This document shows positions 35,601 to 48,550 of a stretch of DNA of 64,000 nucleotides, in pieces (position 1 is the first letter of the stretch; each line of letters starts with the position of its first letter). Both the position numbers and the translations under genes were made by a program. Origin of the DNA: Lagopus muta. Taxonomy: Eukaryota; Chordata; Aves; Galliformes; Phasianidae. The notes beneath the pieces were generated by a model. That model saw only the letters and a list, made by a program, of their open reading frames with translations. It did no database searches and was not told where the DNA came from. The DNA is taken from assembly GCF_023343835.1 (NCBI RefSeq), contig NC_064437.1, forward strand, positions 25,643,001 through 25,707,000, read 5' to 3'.

Positions 35601-36999
35601 ACATGACTGACAGCCCTGCGACATTAGCTTATTCCTACCGACTTCCAGTTGCTCATTTTTCTTCACTGTCTCAGCTGCGATCCCATAAGCAGGGACAGAG
35701 CTTGGACCGGAGCCATTCCCCAGGCTGCACTGGCTTACAGCACACTGTGGGTACGGGCTGGCTCACTCACACCTGCCCTAAATCTGCATGGTGCTCCCGT
35801 CCTCCACTTCCCCAAATCCAATGGCATTGCCCAACCACTTGCTCACTGTTTTAGGAAGGAAAGGGCTGAGATTTCTGCCTGCTTTAATCAGTCTCGTTTG
35901 GTATGTGGAAAGGTATAAGCATATTTTTGCTGCACCTTTGCACAGAGAACACTGTCAGAGTAATTCTCTCTCCTCAGATCTTTGCTCCTCGGGAGGCTGT
36001 GGTCCACAGCAGAGGATTTCTCTTTCGTCTATGGCCTCGGTGCTGTTTGCAGCCAACACCAGGGTTTGTGATTTCTGTCTTTCAGCAGGCATACTGAGGA
36101 TGGCATCCATCCACCCTCTTCCTTTGTTGTCTCAGAAATGCTTGTGAATGTCTTCCCAGCACCTCTGTGCTGCTCTCCGTGCTTAGAGGTAGGGAGCGAA
36201 AGCACTGGCAAAATGAATTTAGAGGAGCTTACAAAAGCACTTGAGGCAGTGCTTTTGTGAGTGAATTCGATCCGGGCCCAAGTGCCCTCCGCTTTTCTGG
36301 TCTCCCTTTCTAACAAGGCTGGCACAGCTGCAGTGCTGCTCTGCGGGGAGGGCTCACACCTCCCCCTCCATGCCCCTTTTCTTGGCAGGGAGAGGGGACC
36401 TCACCTCCTACGTTGGCAGACCCTGACCCAGGGGACCTGGGAGTGATGATTCAGAAGTGGGTTTAAGGATATTTCAGATTGTTAAAGGGGGAAACTGAGA
36501 TGCTGAGAGACCATAAGCCACATCCTAAGTGAGATGTGTGATTCTTCCCAGTGCCAGCCAGCCACCCTGCCTGCAGCTGTTGGTATACTCAGCTCCCAAG
36601 CAGAGCTGCTCCCTGCCATCAGAGCAGGCTAGGGCTGCAGGGAAGGGATCTGAAGCTAGCTCCCAATGGCAAATATTGGCAGACACAGGAACAAGGTTTG
36701 CTGTGCTATTGGTTCTGGGGATGCTTAGAGGGCTTCTCTGCCGTGCTGGGAATCTGTGTCCCTTGCAGGGGTTTGAGCTGCTGTGGAGCCAGAGGTGGGA
36801 AGCTGTGTCAGGGAGCTTCTGAGAACGCGTTCCCAAAAGGTGCATCAAGAGATAAACAAGCAAGCCTGGAAAACTTTTAATTCATGCTGTTGCCTGATAT
36901 CTGCATATGTCTCTTGCTGGATTTTGTGCCCTTTGCAATGAGACGGGGCAGTCAAGAAGGAGTTAATGCTTGTGCCCTATGAAACAAGCGCATCCCAAA
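32361..36999. other. Host non-coding DNA, 4.6 kb without a gene
   Basis: Contains T28 at 32641-32668. A 219-codon minus-strand frame (33205-33864) has no recognisable domain. At 34917-35010 a plus-strand frame encodes a hydrophobic, Gly/Leu-rich stretch without convincing splice sites. The remainder is unique DNA. Confidence 0.4.
32641..32668. repeat. T28 tract
   Basis: Uninterrupted 28 T. Could be the tail of a reverse-oriented retrocopy, but no gene-like sequence was recognised beside it. Confidence 0.95.
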
Positions 37000-37420
37000 C
37001 CTTGGCAATCAGAGGCAAGCAACAATTATTAACGCCTCGGCATTTAATGTGGCAGATCGCTTACGCCCCCGGTTATGGTGTGCGTTCAATTCCAGAGCAC
37101 TCGGCGTTGTCGTAGCGGGGCCATAGATCACAGCGACCTTAGCATTGTGTCAAGGGGCTTCACTCCATCAGGGATAATGAACATCTCCCACCGGTTTCTC
37201 CCCATCACTCACTTGAGATCCAGAAGTTCATCATGCAAATGACAAACAATGTTAATTTTCTGCAAATAATTCCTCTAGATGTCCGCGGGATTCCAGCGCT
37301 CTTTGCCCAGAACGGTAAAATATGTTTGTCTTCCTTCCTCTAATTCATCAGCAGGCCCACAAATCTCCCCAAACTCTCTATAAACAAAGCAAGAGGCAGA
37401 ATCTAATAGTTGTCTGCAGT
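37000..37420. other. Candidate conserved non-coding element with POU and SOX motifs
   Basis: Repeat-free block with an exact octamer ATGCAAAT at 37233-37240, a SOX-like 'aaacaatg' starting three bases later (37244-37251), 'gttaattttctgcaaataat' after it, and 'caacaattattaacgcctcg' near its start. Several CpGs are retained (37040-37140). No open frame of note. Enhancer-like by composition; conservation untested. Confidence 0.35.
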
Positions 37421-38559
37421 GCAGGCATGGCTTGCAGTCTCACTAATGCAGATGGGGAAAGGAGTGGTGGAAGAGGTTGAGAAGTGACCTTCAAAGAAAT
37501 TCTCGGGTGAGATGTCTTTGACTGCACTCACCCTTGAAAAGACAGTGAGTGTGATGGTCTGAGCCAAGCTTCATACAGACGTGATTCCATGTGGGAGGAG
37601 AAACTCAAGGGGGATGCTTCTGGGCTTGAAACTGAGGAGTGAAACTTGCTGCAAGCCGTATCTGCGTCACTAGGAGACTTTCCATCCTGTGGCTGGGCTT
37701 CACCATGGATATATTGAACTGTTTTCACGTGGGCAGGGAGGCAAACAGGCAGCTTGTTGGTTTCTCCAAGCATCTCTCAGCTCCCCAAGCTCCAGATTCA
37801 GCCAAAAATACATGAAGAGCTGACATCCAGGGAGGTTTGGGCTACAGAGCATAAGGAATTTTGGCTCGGACAAATAGGAAGGTATGATGCAGAAATTAGC
37901 TCCAGCAAATGTATATGGTATATGACAGACCTGAGATGAAGCTGCCAACAAAACATCTCTATTTTTCATGCATAATGGGCCAGCAGGCAGGTAAGAGAAA
38001 AATTCAAAGAGGATGGTGCAAATCCTGGTCTCCTGCCAAGCTTCCAGAGGAAAGCTCAGGAAAGTTTGGAGGCTCCCATTTTCATCAGAACTATGGACAT
38101 CCCAAAGCTCCCTCTGCTCTGGCAGCTGAGATCGCCCATCCCTGTGCTCCTGCCTTGCTCTGGCACTCCTGCAGCACTTGGGTTGGTTTGGGGCTGCTGT
38201 GTTCCCCATGGAAGTGGGTCCAACCTTTAAATGGCACATACCCATCCCTCCCTTGCTGTCCTTTTCACACTGGAGGGATTTGTAAAGGTCTTTCTAAGCA
38301 GCAGCTGCTGTGTGGCTTTTTGTTTTTTGTTTCTTTTATGACAAGCTGGAAATTAATTTCTTTTGCAGTGGTGTCGGACTATCTGTTCCCAAGTCGCAGT
38401 GCAGACTGAGCTCGTAACTCTCTTGACTGCCTTGTGGCTGAGTTATGGGGTCTTCTGCAGCTCAGCCCAAAGGGTTTAATTTAAGAATGGGTATCTTGAA
38501 GAAAGCAGTGATCTGACACCTGCCTGGTGCTTTTGCACTCCGTACATTCTCAAAGTTTT
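37421..38559. other. Host non-coding DNA, no gene seen
   Basis: Overlapping frames up to 181 codons without a domain; no repeat recognised. Confidence 0.4.
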
Positions 38560-39000
38560 TCCTGATATTTGACTGAAAGGTCTCTAGTTGTATATTAAGC
38601 CTAGGATTTCTTTCCTACTTGCTTTTTGTTGATCTGCAGAATGTAACCATGTCTCCGTCTCCTCTAGACTAAGCATCACAAATGTTTTCCACCTTTCCTT
38701 GCCAGCCATCTCCTATAGATTTCCACTCACTGCTGTCTGTCTGCTTTGGACCATCTCCAGTTATTCACTCTGGCTTGCAGATCAGCATCCCAAACTGGAC
38801 CCCGTTGAGATCTTAACAGCACAGAAGATGAGAGGAGATGATTTGGATGCTCGTACCTGACATCTTTGTCTGCTTCCATCCTGGTTACCCTTGGCATGAT
38901 CTTGAACCCATTTTTGGGGCAAGTAGGGTGAAGAGTTTCAATTGCTGTCTGGGCCACCCGTTGTTGTCTCCTTGTTGCCACATGTGGACACTAATATGAC
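38560..39000 (-). mobile_element. CR1: Old CR1 LINE fragment (diverged)
   Basis: 'Gctttggaccatctccagtt', 'cagcatcccaaactggaccc' and 'taacagcacagaagatgaga' match the order of the CR1 segment seen intact at about 31090-31260, in the same reverse orientation but strongly decayed. The boundaries are approximate. Confidence 0.5.
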
Positions 39001-42000
39001 CATCTGTCATAGGAACCAGTGTCTTGAATGGGGGATGCTTGGATGAGTTAATGTGAATGGACAAAAGATGTAGTCTGCTTGCAGAGACCAAAGCTCATTA
39101 ACCCTTCTGTGGATGCTCTCATATAAGCTCCTTCATGAGATTATTTACGACGTGCTTTAATATGTGTGTGGTGCCTGCTAATAAGAAACCTGTGTTGAGT
39201 CACACCTTAGCTGCTTTGCCTTAGCTTTTCTAACTGTCTGTTTGCAGCCAGATCAATGAAGTGTGGGCTGTTTGTCTGGCAAATCTAGAGCCTGGGAGAG
39301 CATCCAATGACTTGGGTTTAACCCTCCTTGCAGAAAACACATTGATATCTCCCACCTCCCTGTGGCTAGGACTAAGGGAATTGGCAAGGGATCCTTATCC
39401 TTGCTTCCCTCCTGCCATCTGTGTGCTGCCAGCTCTGTGCTTACCGATGCCCTTTGACTCCTCCCAGACAAGAGGCCAGTAGTAACTTCATGTTTTCCTA
39501 AAAATCAATTCTGGGTTGGCTGCAAGTGGGAAGAAGTGTCACAGGTTGTGCCTGGGCATTCGTTTCAACCTACAAGCTTTGAGGTCAGGCCCTGCACATG
39601 GCACCAAGGCTATGCTGCTTTTTTATTGTTCCTTCTGTATGGGGAGAAATTGGTGGGGTTATGGCCACTGGAGAACTCTTCCACCTGCAGAGCTGTGGGG
39701 AAGAAAACAAAGCTCTCACTCTTTCCTCATCCTAAGCTCTCTGCTTTTCTGTACTTTCTACTTGCAACTACCAGTTGACTTTTTCTTTTTTTATTTTAAA
39801 TGCCAAGTCCCTCTTTTGTCCCCTTAATGAATAATAACCTCTTAATGGCACTTTCCCAGGGCTTTGTCACTAGCATGACAGCATCTAATCATGTATTATT
39901 GGCTCAGCTGAATGGGTCACTGGTTTTACTGGACTTGCACAAAGGACGTTGTAAAGATCCAAGTGCAGTCCAACTCTTCCAAGGATACAGTTATATTTCC
40001 TCCAGTTTTTGGCACACCTTGACTTAGGAGTTTTTGAGAGCAAGATGGAGATACCTGCTTTACCTTCTGTCTCACTGGAAATGAACTAAGAGAACTTATG
40101 AAAACCCTAACGTTATTCAGGAGTTTAGCTCCAAATGTGGAAGTAAGTGATTGTAACCCTCCTGGTTTGTCTTTACCAGAGCCTTCTAGGCTGTCATCTA
40201 CTTCAGGCTTTGCTCAGACTCTGCAGTCCAAGGACTCATGAGCAATGACCTGCCACCATTTTTGCTTCAGACTCCAGAGTCAGGTAGTTAGATGATTCCC
40301 TTTCATGTAAGTACTTTTTTATCTTTCTTATCTGTGGAGGGGAGCCAGCACAAGTCATCTTTAAAGGTAAGGAAAGTGGAACCAATGTTTAGTATCCCAG
40401 AAATCTCATTATTTTCAACTAATGCGCTGACCTTGAATGCCGGGGTTTGGCAGTATCTTTAAGCACAGAACCAGGTCCACCTGGACAAGTCTGCGTGGTA
40501 CAATATGCATTTTCTATACAGGTGGAAGCAGTGAATTCTCTGGGCCTTGTAAAAATGAGGCATTGTGGGTGACTTCCCTTTGACTCAAGCTTGATGGTAG
40601 ATTTCACAAGAGGAAAAAGTGTGTTTAAAAAGTTACTCAATACTGATCTGTCCAGAGTGTTTTTCCCAGGCTGGATTTAGGGAAGGATTATCTCCGATTT
40701 TCATTTAGTTCTGAAATCCTGGGTATTGGTTTTATAAACTAAACCCCCTTCGCAGCAGGTTGCTTGTTCTGTATTGTTGTTTTAGCTTGATGCATAGGAA
40801 GGAATTTAAATTCACATACAGGGTGGGGCTAGCTCCTTGCTGGGGTAAATCACCATAGTTCAGATATTTAAAGGCAGATGCATCAGTCCTGGCAGCCCAG
40901 GATCTGGCTTGCTTTGATTAAAATCTGATGAAGATTACTCAGCCTTACCAAGGGACTTGGATTACCATTCTATAAAAAGAAGGGCAGGAGTGCAGAGGAC
41001 ATTAAATATAAAAATAATCCAATGAAGGATGTGAAGCTAAACGCATGGCAAATTGAACAGCGATGCAAACACCCTATTGAAACAGGTGTAGGGCTGCAGG
41101 GCTGGTGGGTGCACACAAGGCTCAAAGCTACGTTTGAGTCAGAAAGACAATTGCTCTTGGGTTTCTCACAGCTGTGGTCTTGTCTTTTAAAGGCAGAATG
41201 TTCAGAAAGAGAGCCTCACTCCTTAGAAAATCCCCAGGGGAGTCTTGCAGGAGAAGTGGGTGACAAATCCTCTGCCTCTGCTTGCTCGGGGACCCAGGCT
41301 AGTGCCAAATCTCACTACAAAGAGGTGATTAGAGCTGAGGAACAGAAAGTCAGCTCTTGCAGATCTGAAAATGTGAAATGTGCATCGTCTTTAGGAGTTC
41401 TTACAGCAGTTGAACTTCACCCCTCCCTTCCATTGCAGCGTTCATTTTCCTAGTTCTTTGTTCCTTTTAAAGGATTTAGGACTGTTATTACGCCACGCAA
41501 TTGTGCTCCATGGGCAGTGACTGATAGAAAGGCTGCTCTGAGCCCTTTTTTGGGCCTTTTAAATGAATCGGTCAAACCTTTCAGCACATGTCCAGCTTTC
41601 CCAAGTTTTCGTATCCAGTCCCTTAAAATCAATAAAATCCAGTCTTGCCTCTGCAGTGTAGCTATTGATAGGGCAGATGCACTTGGATCTTCATCTGACT
41701 GCCTTTTGAATCCCTGAAACCCATTTGTCTCTTCTTTTGATGGAGCTTGCTGCCTTGCTCGATGGCTTGCTTGCATGGGAAGCACCTTCCTTGCTGACCC
41801 CTGTTAAAAACGTGGAAGGTTTTCAAGTAGAGCTGCAGGACTTGTGATTTGAGCATCCTTCTTTACTTAGACCAAGGGGAACAGAGTGCACGGTGCGTTG
41901 GCTGGTCTGGAGTCCGTCTAGGGTGGCTGGAAGATGCTTTAATGGTGTCAGAAGGCTTCGGGAGCCTGGAGAGCGAGGCTGAGCAGCCTTAAAAACGTTG

Positions 42001-45000
42001 CTGACTTAAACTGACGCATCTAAATGCACTGGAGGAAAGACGACAGGGCTGTTTGGGGACCCTCCTGGGTGATTACATACATGGCTGGTCAGCGACATCG
42101 CCTGAGTGCCCCGGCAGCTATGCCAGTCTTCCAGTTTTCTTTCATTTCAGTTCGGGTCGGATGAGGATAAGATTGTGTTTTAATAAGTGTTTGTTAGGGA
42201 GTGCTTCCCCCCCGCCTCCCACCCGCATAAAACTGTTTATTTTCCTTGCAGTAACACGTGTGTTGCTCAGCTTCTGCTGTTCCATGTGTCGTGCTCTGTT
42301 ACTCTGCCTTGCTCACAGCCGCAGAGCAGGGGGAACGCTGCCAAGGCTTTTTCAGGGAATTTGCTCTGGTCGTGCTGCTTCCCCGGGAGCACTCGGTGGA
42401 TGCATGTTGTTTGCAGGGGGGGGGAAAGTACTCAAATGTCAGCGTCTGAAGGAATCACGAAGGAAGCAAGGGGAGCACCAACTCTTTTCCACCTCTCAGA
42501 GGTGCCTGCATGCTCATAGCCTTGGAAAGTGGTGGGTGATGTCTTGCTGAGAAATGATATTGCTAAGCAGTAAATGTGACCCTCTTGTGCTGTTTCAAAA
42601 AGAGACTTTGCTTAAGGCAGCCTTAGGATAAAAGTGCTTCTCCGCATACCCACCTGCCCCAAATTACCAGCTGCCAAAATGGGGGCTGCAAGTGGCAGTG
42701 ATACCCCAGCCAAGGGCACTCCTTTCTCTTTCCGAAACATGGTTGTATTTTCACTTGGGCTGGATGCAAAACAGTGCCTAAAACATTGAGATGCATTGAT
42801 GAGCATATCTTTAGGTCACCTGCCTTCTTGTTGCAGACGTGATTATACCTACACAGACTAAACTGCTGCAGGGAAGGCAGAGACGCAGTGCTCACTGCGG
42901 CTGCTTGGGCCGTTCATTTGTTAGCATGGGCTTGGATTTCTGATGACTCAGAAGGGAGCTCAGCTTCCTCTCAGCTATTTGCAGATCTAAAGATCTGTTA
43001 CACTGTGGTTGTGAACCAGGCCTCTGAACATTGTGCAGAGCTGAGACCAAAAGCTGCCTCAGTCTCAGTGTTTAAAAGCAGAGAGCTGGTTTCCACGTGT
43101 TGGCTTTCCACGTGTTGGGTTTGTATGGGGCACTCACCAACTCACAGCAAAACAATAAGGTGAGTGCTTGAGAGGGGTTCTTGCTGTTTGTCTTGGCTTC
43201 TTTCAGGCTAAGGTGGGGGTTAAATATTTCAAGCTTCTTGTTGAAGCCTTTGGAGTAGAATGAGAATGAGATGAATGTGGTGCAAATGGCCTAACTCCAG
43301 GAGCAGGTGCTTCACTGCTGTGAGAGCTGGCAATGCTAAATATCTCATACGTTCCGATTTATAATTTCTTACAGATCTGGTGTGTTTTACCAATTATCCT
43401 CATGTACAAAACCTGAGGAATATATGGTGGGAAAGTCCCTCTTTGTGTGGTACACACATGTGAGTGTTTTGTACTAGATTTGTAACAGCAGCTGCAGAGC
43501 TCTTCACCAGAACCACATGGTAATGGTAAGCAGTGCTTGTTAGTTTGCATAGCTCCATGGCCTGCACCCACACCTGCAGCACCTCTGTGTACCCACTGCA
43601 GGCGTGTAGCCTCAGCTCTGGGTGCAGTATGTCTCTTCGCGCTGTGCTCTGAGCTCCTGGGCTACCCTTGATCAACTATTCCTATATGGGTTTTCTCTTT
43701 CTGAGGTCTCAGGCCCAGCTGTACCACCCTTCCCTCTTATCTTCAGCTTGCTTTCCTGAGAAAACAGGGTTAATGTGTCTGGCTCTCTTGCCCACCCCTA
43801 ATAACTTTCCAGCCTGATGACTGATTCCAGCTGTGCGTGCCAGCGATCTGAAAGATAATGAGTTCCTACTGGCTTGATATAAATAGATGGCGAGGGGAAG
43901 ACTTTATCTTTGCCCCTCTCTGTCGGGAGAGTTCATTCCTTATCAGTCCAAGAGCATCTGTGTGAGGTGAAACAAGAAAGAGATGTTATGAATGCCTATG
44001 GGGAAAGCTGCACTTGAAGCTGGTATCCTACTGCGTCCTGCAGAACCCAGCCGTGATGCGGGGCTCCCATCCAGCCTCTGGCAGTTGGCTGGGGGCAGCT
44101 TTCCCCCGTAGCAGCACTTGTCTCCCCCAGGCCTCTGTGTTTAATCTGTTTAAGGCTCTTTAATCAAAACCTATGTCTATGTACACTGGTGTCAATGGCC
44201 CAGCTTCTGTTTTTTTGTTTTGTTTTGTTTTGTTTTTAACTGTTTTATGACCACAGCATGGGATAGACTTAATTGCCAAGGGCTGGAAGCTGGTCTGCTA
44301 AGGTATTTTAATTACATCTGATTGCTGCATTCCGCAGCCTTGCTCTGTCAGTTGTTCTACCACAGCACTGTGTAGAGCCCACTTGGTCCAGCACAGGCAC
44401 TTTGGCTGTGTGGGCTGATCACAGAGGAAAACAGCAGTACTTCACTCCAGATGTCATTGGGGCTGTATCTTTTCTCTCTACTCTGACTTCATGGCAATAG
44501 ATTCTTCCCTATTAGGGGACTGTAGTCCTTCCATATCATGTCACTTAGAAGCAGTAGAACGAAATTTACCCTGCCCTATTGCATGGGCAGAGCAGGAGTA
44601 CTTGCTCTAAAGAGAACCTGCTTTATTGCTCCAGACACATACCTGTGAGACTTTTCCCCAGCTCCAGTATTGGTTTCAAGGCTGGTCATTCTCAGGGGTC
44701 TTCTCTTTTCTGTCAAGCAGTAGTGCTCTCTTAGTGTAAGGGAAAGAGCTGTCTCAAAGGCTATTTGAGGGAGGCAAGAGGGAGTGAAATAAGAAAGCTG
44801 CTGGCCTTGCTGTGCTGAAACACCCAAATTGGACCCTTGGGGGCTGGATTGGTGCATGGAATAAGCTGAATTGCATGGAGGGACAGGCAGGAGCACTGCA
44901 GGTAAGGTAAAGCACCTGCTTGGAAACGTCTGCTCGCCAACAGAGAGCAGCTCCAGCCAAGCGTGTATGAAATGAGGGTAACTATTGCATCTTCACATGG

Positions 45001-45479
45001 CTTTTAGGTGTGTTTTCAGTAGTGCTCAGGCCTGGCAGCATCTGCAGCTCTACCTGAATGTTTTCTGGTGCATTCAGCAAGTGGCAGCTCCCAGAGCACA
45101 GGCTCTGACCTGCCTTATCAAAGTGTTTAGCATGCAGAAGACAGAGAAAGAGTTTGAACCTGACCCAGGGCCTGGGGAAAGGAAAGTCCAAAGAGGAGCA
45201 GGGCATAGAGGTAAGGCTGTTTTTGTGCAGCTACTAATAAGCACTTCCGTTCCTGCCAAAGCTTTTACTTCTGATTTAAGAGGAACCTCAGTATCCACAA
45301 TTTTTCTATTGAAACGTGTTTGTGTTTTTAACAGCATTCATCTGTGTTTCTTCCTCTTAATAGATATAACCCTGCTACAGATTATAGACGTGTTTTGGTT
45401 GAAATTCTCTGTGCTTGATGCATTGTCTGCCTACAACGCAGGGCAAACTCTGCTCCTCCCTTCTGGCCTGGCCTGTAAT
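39001..45479. other. Host non-coding DNA, 6.5 kb without a recognised repeat or gene
   Basis: The longest stretch without a CR1 tail. It holds two tandem 'tttccacgtgttgg' copies at 43090-43118 (see findings), a (GTTTT)n run at 44210-44237, and an A/T-rich block at 41440-41640. No domain-bearing frame was seen. Confidence 0.4.
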
Positions 45480-45740
45480 GATGGATTAAGTAGGTAAGTA
45501 ATAGAGTGGTAATGAGATAACCACTGACATTGAGCATTAACGTGGGAATAAATGAAGTTACCATCCAGAACTAATGGCCTGAACTATCACTGGGTTGTAA
45601 TTAATGAACGTGGTGGCTGAGATTTACAAGGATATTTTAGGATGCTGTTTGCATGCAGCTTTGGCTTTTATGGCTTGGTTGGAAAGAAATCAATTAATGC
45701 CACGAACTTAATGAATGAGATGACGATGTGCTTTGTCAGA
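45480..45740. other. Candidate conserved non-coding element
   Basis: Repeat-free, with frequent TAAT cores: 'taatgatggattaagtaggt', 'gttgtaattaatgaacgtgg', 'aatcaattaatgccacgaac', 'cttaatgaatgagatgac'. Composition matches homeodomain-bound enhancers; conservation is inferred. Confidence 0.3.
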
Positions 45741-48094
45741 CTGTAGTGCCCCTTTCGTGGAAGCGGCTAGACCGGTGTGCACGTGGAATGCAGTTGTTTG
45801 CCTTACTTCAAGGGATGGAAGAAGTTAGGATACTGTGATCTCTATCTCCCTAGGTCACTTACACACTTAGTGTGTAGTGGAGCTGTTGCAAAGTGTCTGT
45901 GATGGCCAAACTACACACTAGTGGTGGACCTGTGCTCAAGAGGCTTTCACTGGAGAGCTGTCCCTTCCTCCTTGCATGGCATAGTAGGCATGTGACCCTG
46001 CCAAACACTTTAGAGATGTGTGAATAACACTTTTGAGGTGGTTGCTAGGCTGTTGCAGAAAACACAGAACAGTCAAAATTCTTCGCATTAATTGGTGGGA
46101 ACAATCCAGCCATCTCTGCTGACTGTTGCTTCTCTCATCTTTCCATGGCAACAGTCTCTCTACAGCAGCCCAGGTGCTCGTGGTTGGGCATGTTGGGATT
46201 TCTGAGCCTTCTGTCTTCCAAATCACCCCTTGGAGCATGGAGGGAACATCTGTACCGCTAAAGTATGGCATCACATGATGCATCAAAGACATCTCTTTTT
46301 GTAATCATGTTCCTTATGCTGTCAGAGATAGAAAATGTTGAAAACGTGAACTGAACCCTTACATTTCTTCAGTGAAAATGCTGTTGCCCTGTTTTTTTGA
46401 CAAGGAGAGGAAGGCATTGAGTCTTTCCTGTCCTCTCCATGGGCTGAGCTGTCATACCTTTCTGAGAGCTGGAGGAAGGAAAGGGACTGGTAAGCAAAGG
46501 GAAGGATGGTTTCTCTCTCTCTCTGCCACAGAGCCCAACCTGTCTGCTGCTGTGAAGTTGCCTTTTGGAAGCCAGGATGGTGGCTGCAAGTGAGAATAAG
46601 GAGAGAAAGCGGTTCAGGCACTGCATCATCTTCACCTCTGCTCCCCACTGTGAATAGAAGTGTGTGGAGATAGCACCAAGAGGGGTGCAGCCCACTTTTA
46701 GCATGGGCAGAGTAGGTATGGAGAAGGCATCCCTTCTGCCTTGTCTCTCTGAAGCATTTTCTAGGCATGTTCTAGCACTATTTTCTCTTTTGGGACCTGT
46801 TTTACAGACATTTTTAATGATTCTAGGGGAAAATGAGAGACAGATGGCCAGTGATGAACCCAGTCCAAAGCTGCCCAGACTTGAGGGAGGGTGTCATTTC
46901 AGCTGGAAGCGTCACATCTTTGAGGTGCACGCTCAGTAGTTCCCTTCCACGGTGAACAGGAGGAAAGAATTTCCACCTGCTGGACCAGCACAAGCCAAGA
47001 CCCAAATTGAGCAAAGCATGGTTGGATGGTTCATGGATTTCCATATTCTGTGATATACACCTTTCCTTCCCCCAGCTTTGGGAAGTTTATTGCCCCCAAC
47101 AAAGTACGCCGTGTGGCAGGCCGTTATGTGACAGGGGAAAATTACCCAGACTGTTCTCCAGAAGGCAAGTGAGCAAAAATTTTCCTCCAACTGGTTCAGG
47201 ACAAAGTTAATGTAGGAAAGCCATTAAAATTAATGCTGGTAATCAAGGATAAAAACCAGCAGGGCTGTAACAAAATTTGGACCAGATTGAGTTTCCCAGC
47301 TGTCGTGCTGCATGCTTTCTTAAAGGCAGCAGGCAGAGGGAGGGTGTAGTGTAAGGCAAGCTTGGAAAGCTCTTGTCAAGGGTGTGAGTTTGGGGGCATC
47401 TGGATTCTGGTAGCATTGGCTCCTTGGTCCAGCCCTGCCTTTTTTTGAAAAGCAATGTCTCTGTTTGGTCTGATGGTCCTTATGACTTGTATTTTATTCA
47501 TATCATGTTTACCTGCTTTCTTCTGGAATCTGCCCTCAGAGTTCAGGTCCTTCTCCGGGACTCTGGGAACCTGCCTGCATGTGATTGACAGCATCATATG
47601 AGCATGTATAGGACTGTCAGGTCAGAGATTATCTCTAAGCAGCCCATACTCAACGATTAGTTGGAAAAGACACAAAGAAGCAGAGCCGTTCCCCTCTCTG
47701 TATCATCTGCCTCTGAGAATGGGCGAGTGCTGGCAGAGTGTAACCAGGTCTGTTCTGGTATAGAGAGGAAGGCTCAGGTTTGATGATTTGTCCATTATCT
47801 GGTGGTGGGTACAGCCTAACCAGGGCCCAGAGCATCCCAAGGACTATATCCTAGTGCAGGAACTGGGTGTTTCTGCTCTCTTCTGAATAGACAGCTTTCT
47901 CCAGCCTCACAGCATGCTAACACAGGCCGGTCACCTTCACCACAACTCTTGGCACAAGATATTCAGCTGACTTGATGCTTCAGAGTAGGCTGAATCTGGT
48001 ATAACCAAGGCAGAATTTCTGTGCTCCAGAAGTGAAGTAATACCTCATGCTTTCAAGTGACCACTGGTTTGACAGCAGTAGTGAATGGGAAAGG
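45741..48094. other. Host non-coding DNA, no gene seen
   Basis: No recognisable repeat or exon. Open frames of up to 148 codons overlap on both strands. Confidence 0.4.
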
Positions 48095-48332
48095 CATGAA
48101 TGGGTCAGATATCAGGAAAAGCTTCTAAGAAAGAGTGGTGAGGCTGTGAAATGGGCTGCCCAGGGTGGGGGTAGGGTCACTGTCTCTGGAGGTGTTCAAG
48201 AATTGTGGAGATGTGGCACTGAGGGACGTGGTTTAGTGGGCAATAATGGTGATGGGTGGATAGTTAGACTAGATGGATCCGATTGGAGGTCCTCCAATTA
48301 GAGGTCTTTTCCAATCTTAGTGATTCTATGAA
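48095..48332 (+). mobile_element. CR1: CR1 LINE 3' tail (truncated)
   Basis: About 240 bp: 'aaatgggctgcccagggtgg', 'gatgtggcactgagggacgt' and the ending 'ttagtgattctatgaaa'. Near its end the 'gaggtctttt' block is preceded by a local duplication that forms the palindrome 'attggaggtcctccaat'. Confidence 0.92.
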
Positions 48333-48503
48333 AGTAGTCTCTGAGAAGCTTGGATACGGTGTCTGAAACGAGCTGAGGAAGGCAACTCATCCCTGAGCAC
48401 ATCCACCTTCTGTAGCATACAGCCTTCCAGGCACAGAGAGGTCCTGAGTCCCTCAGTCATTGCAAAGAACAGCAGATAGATGGAGCAGACAGAGCTGGAG
48501 AGC

Positions 48504-48550
<47 letters not shown>

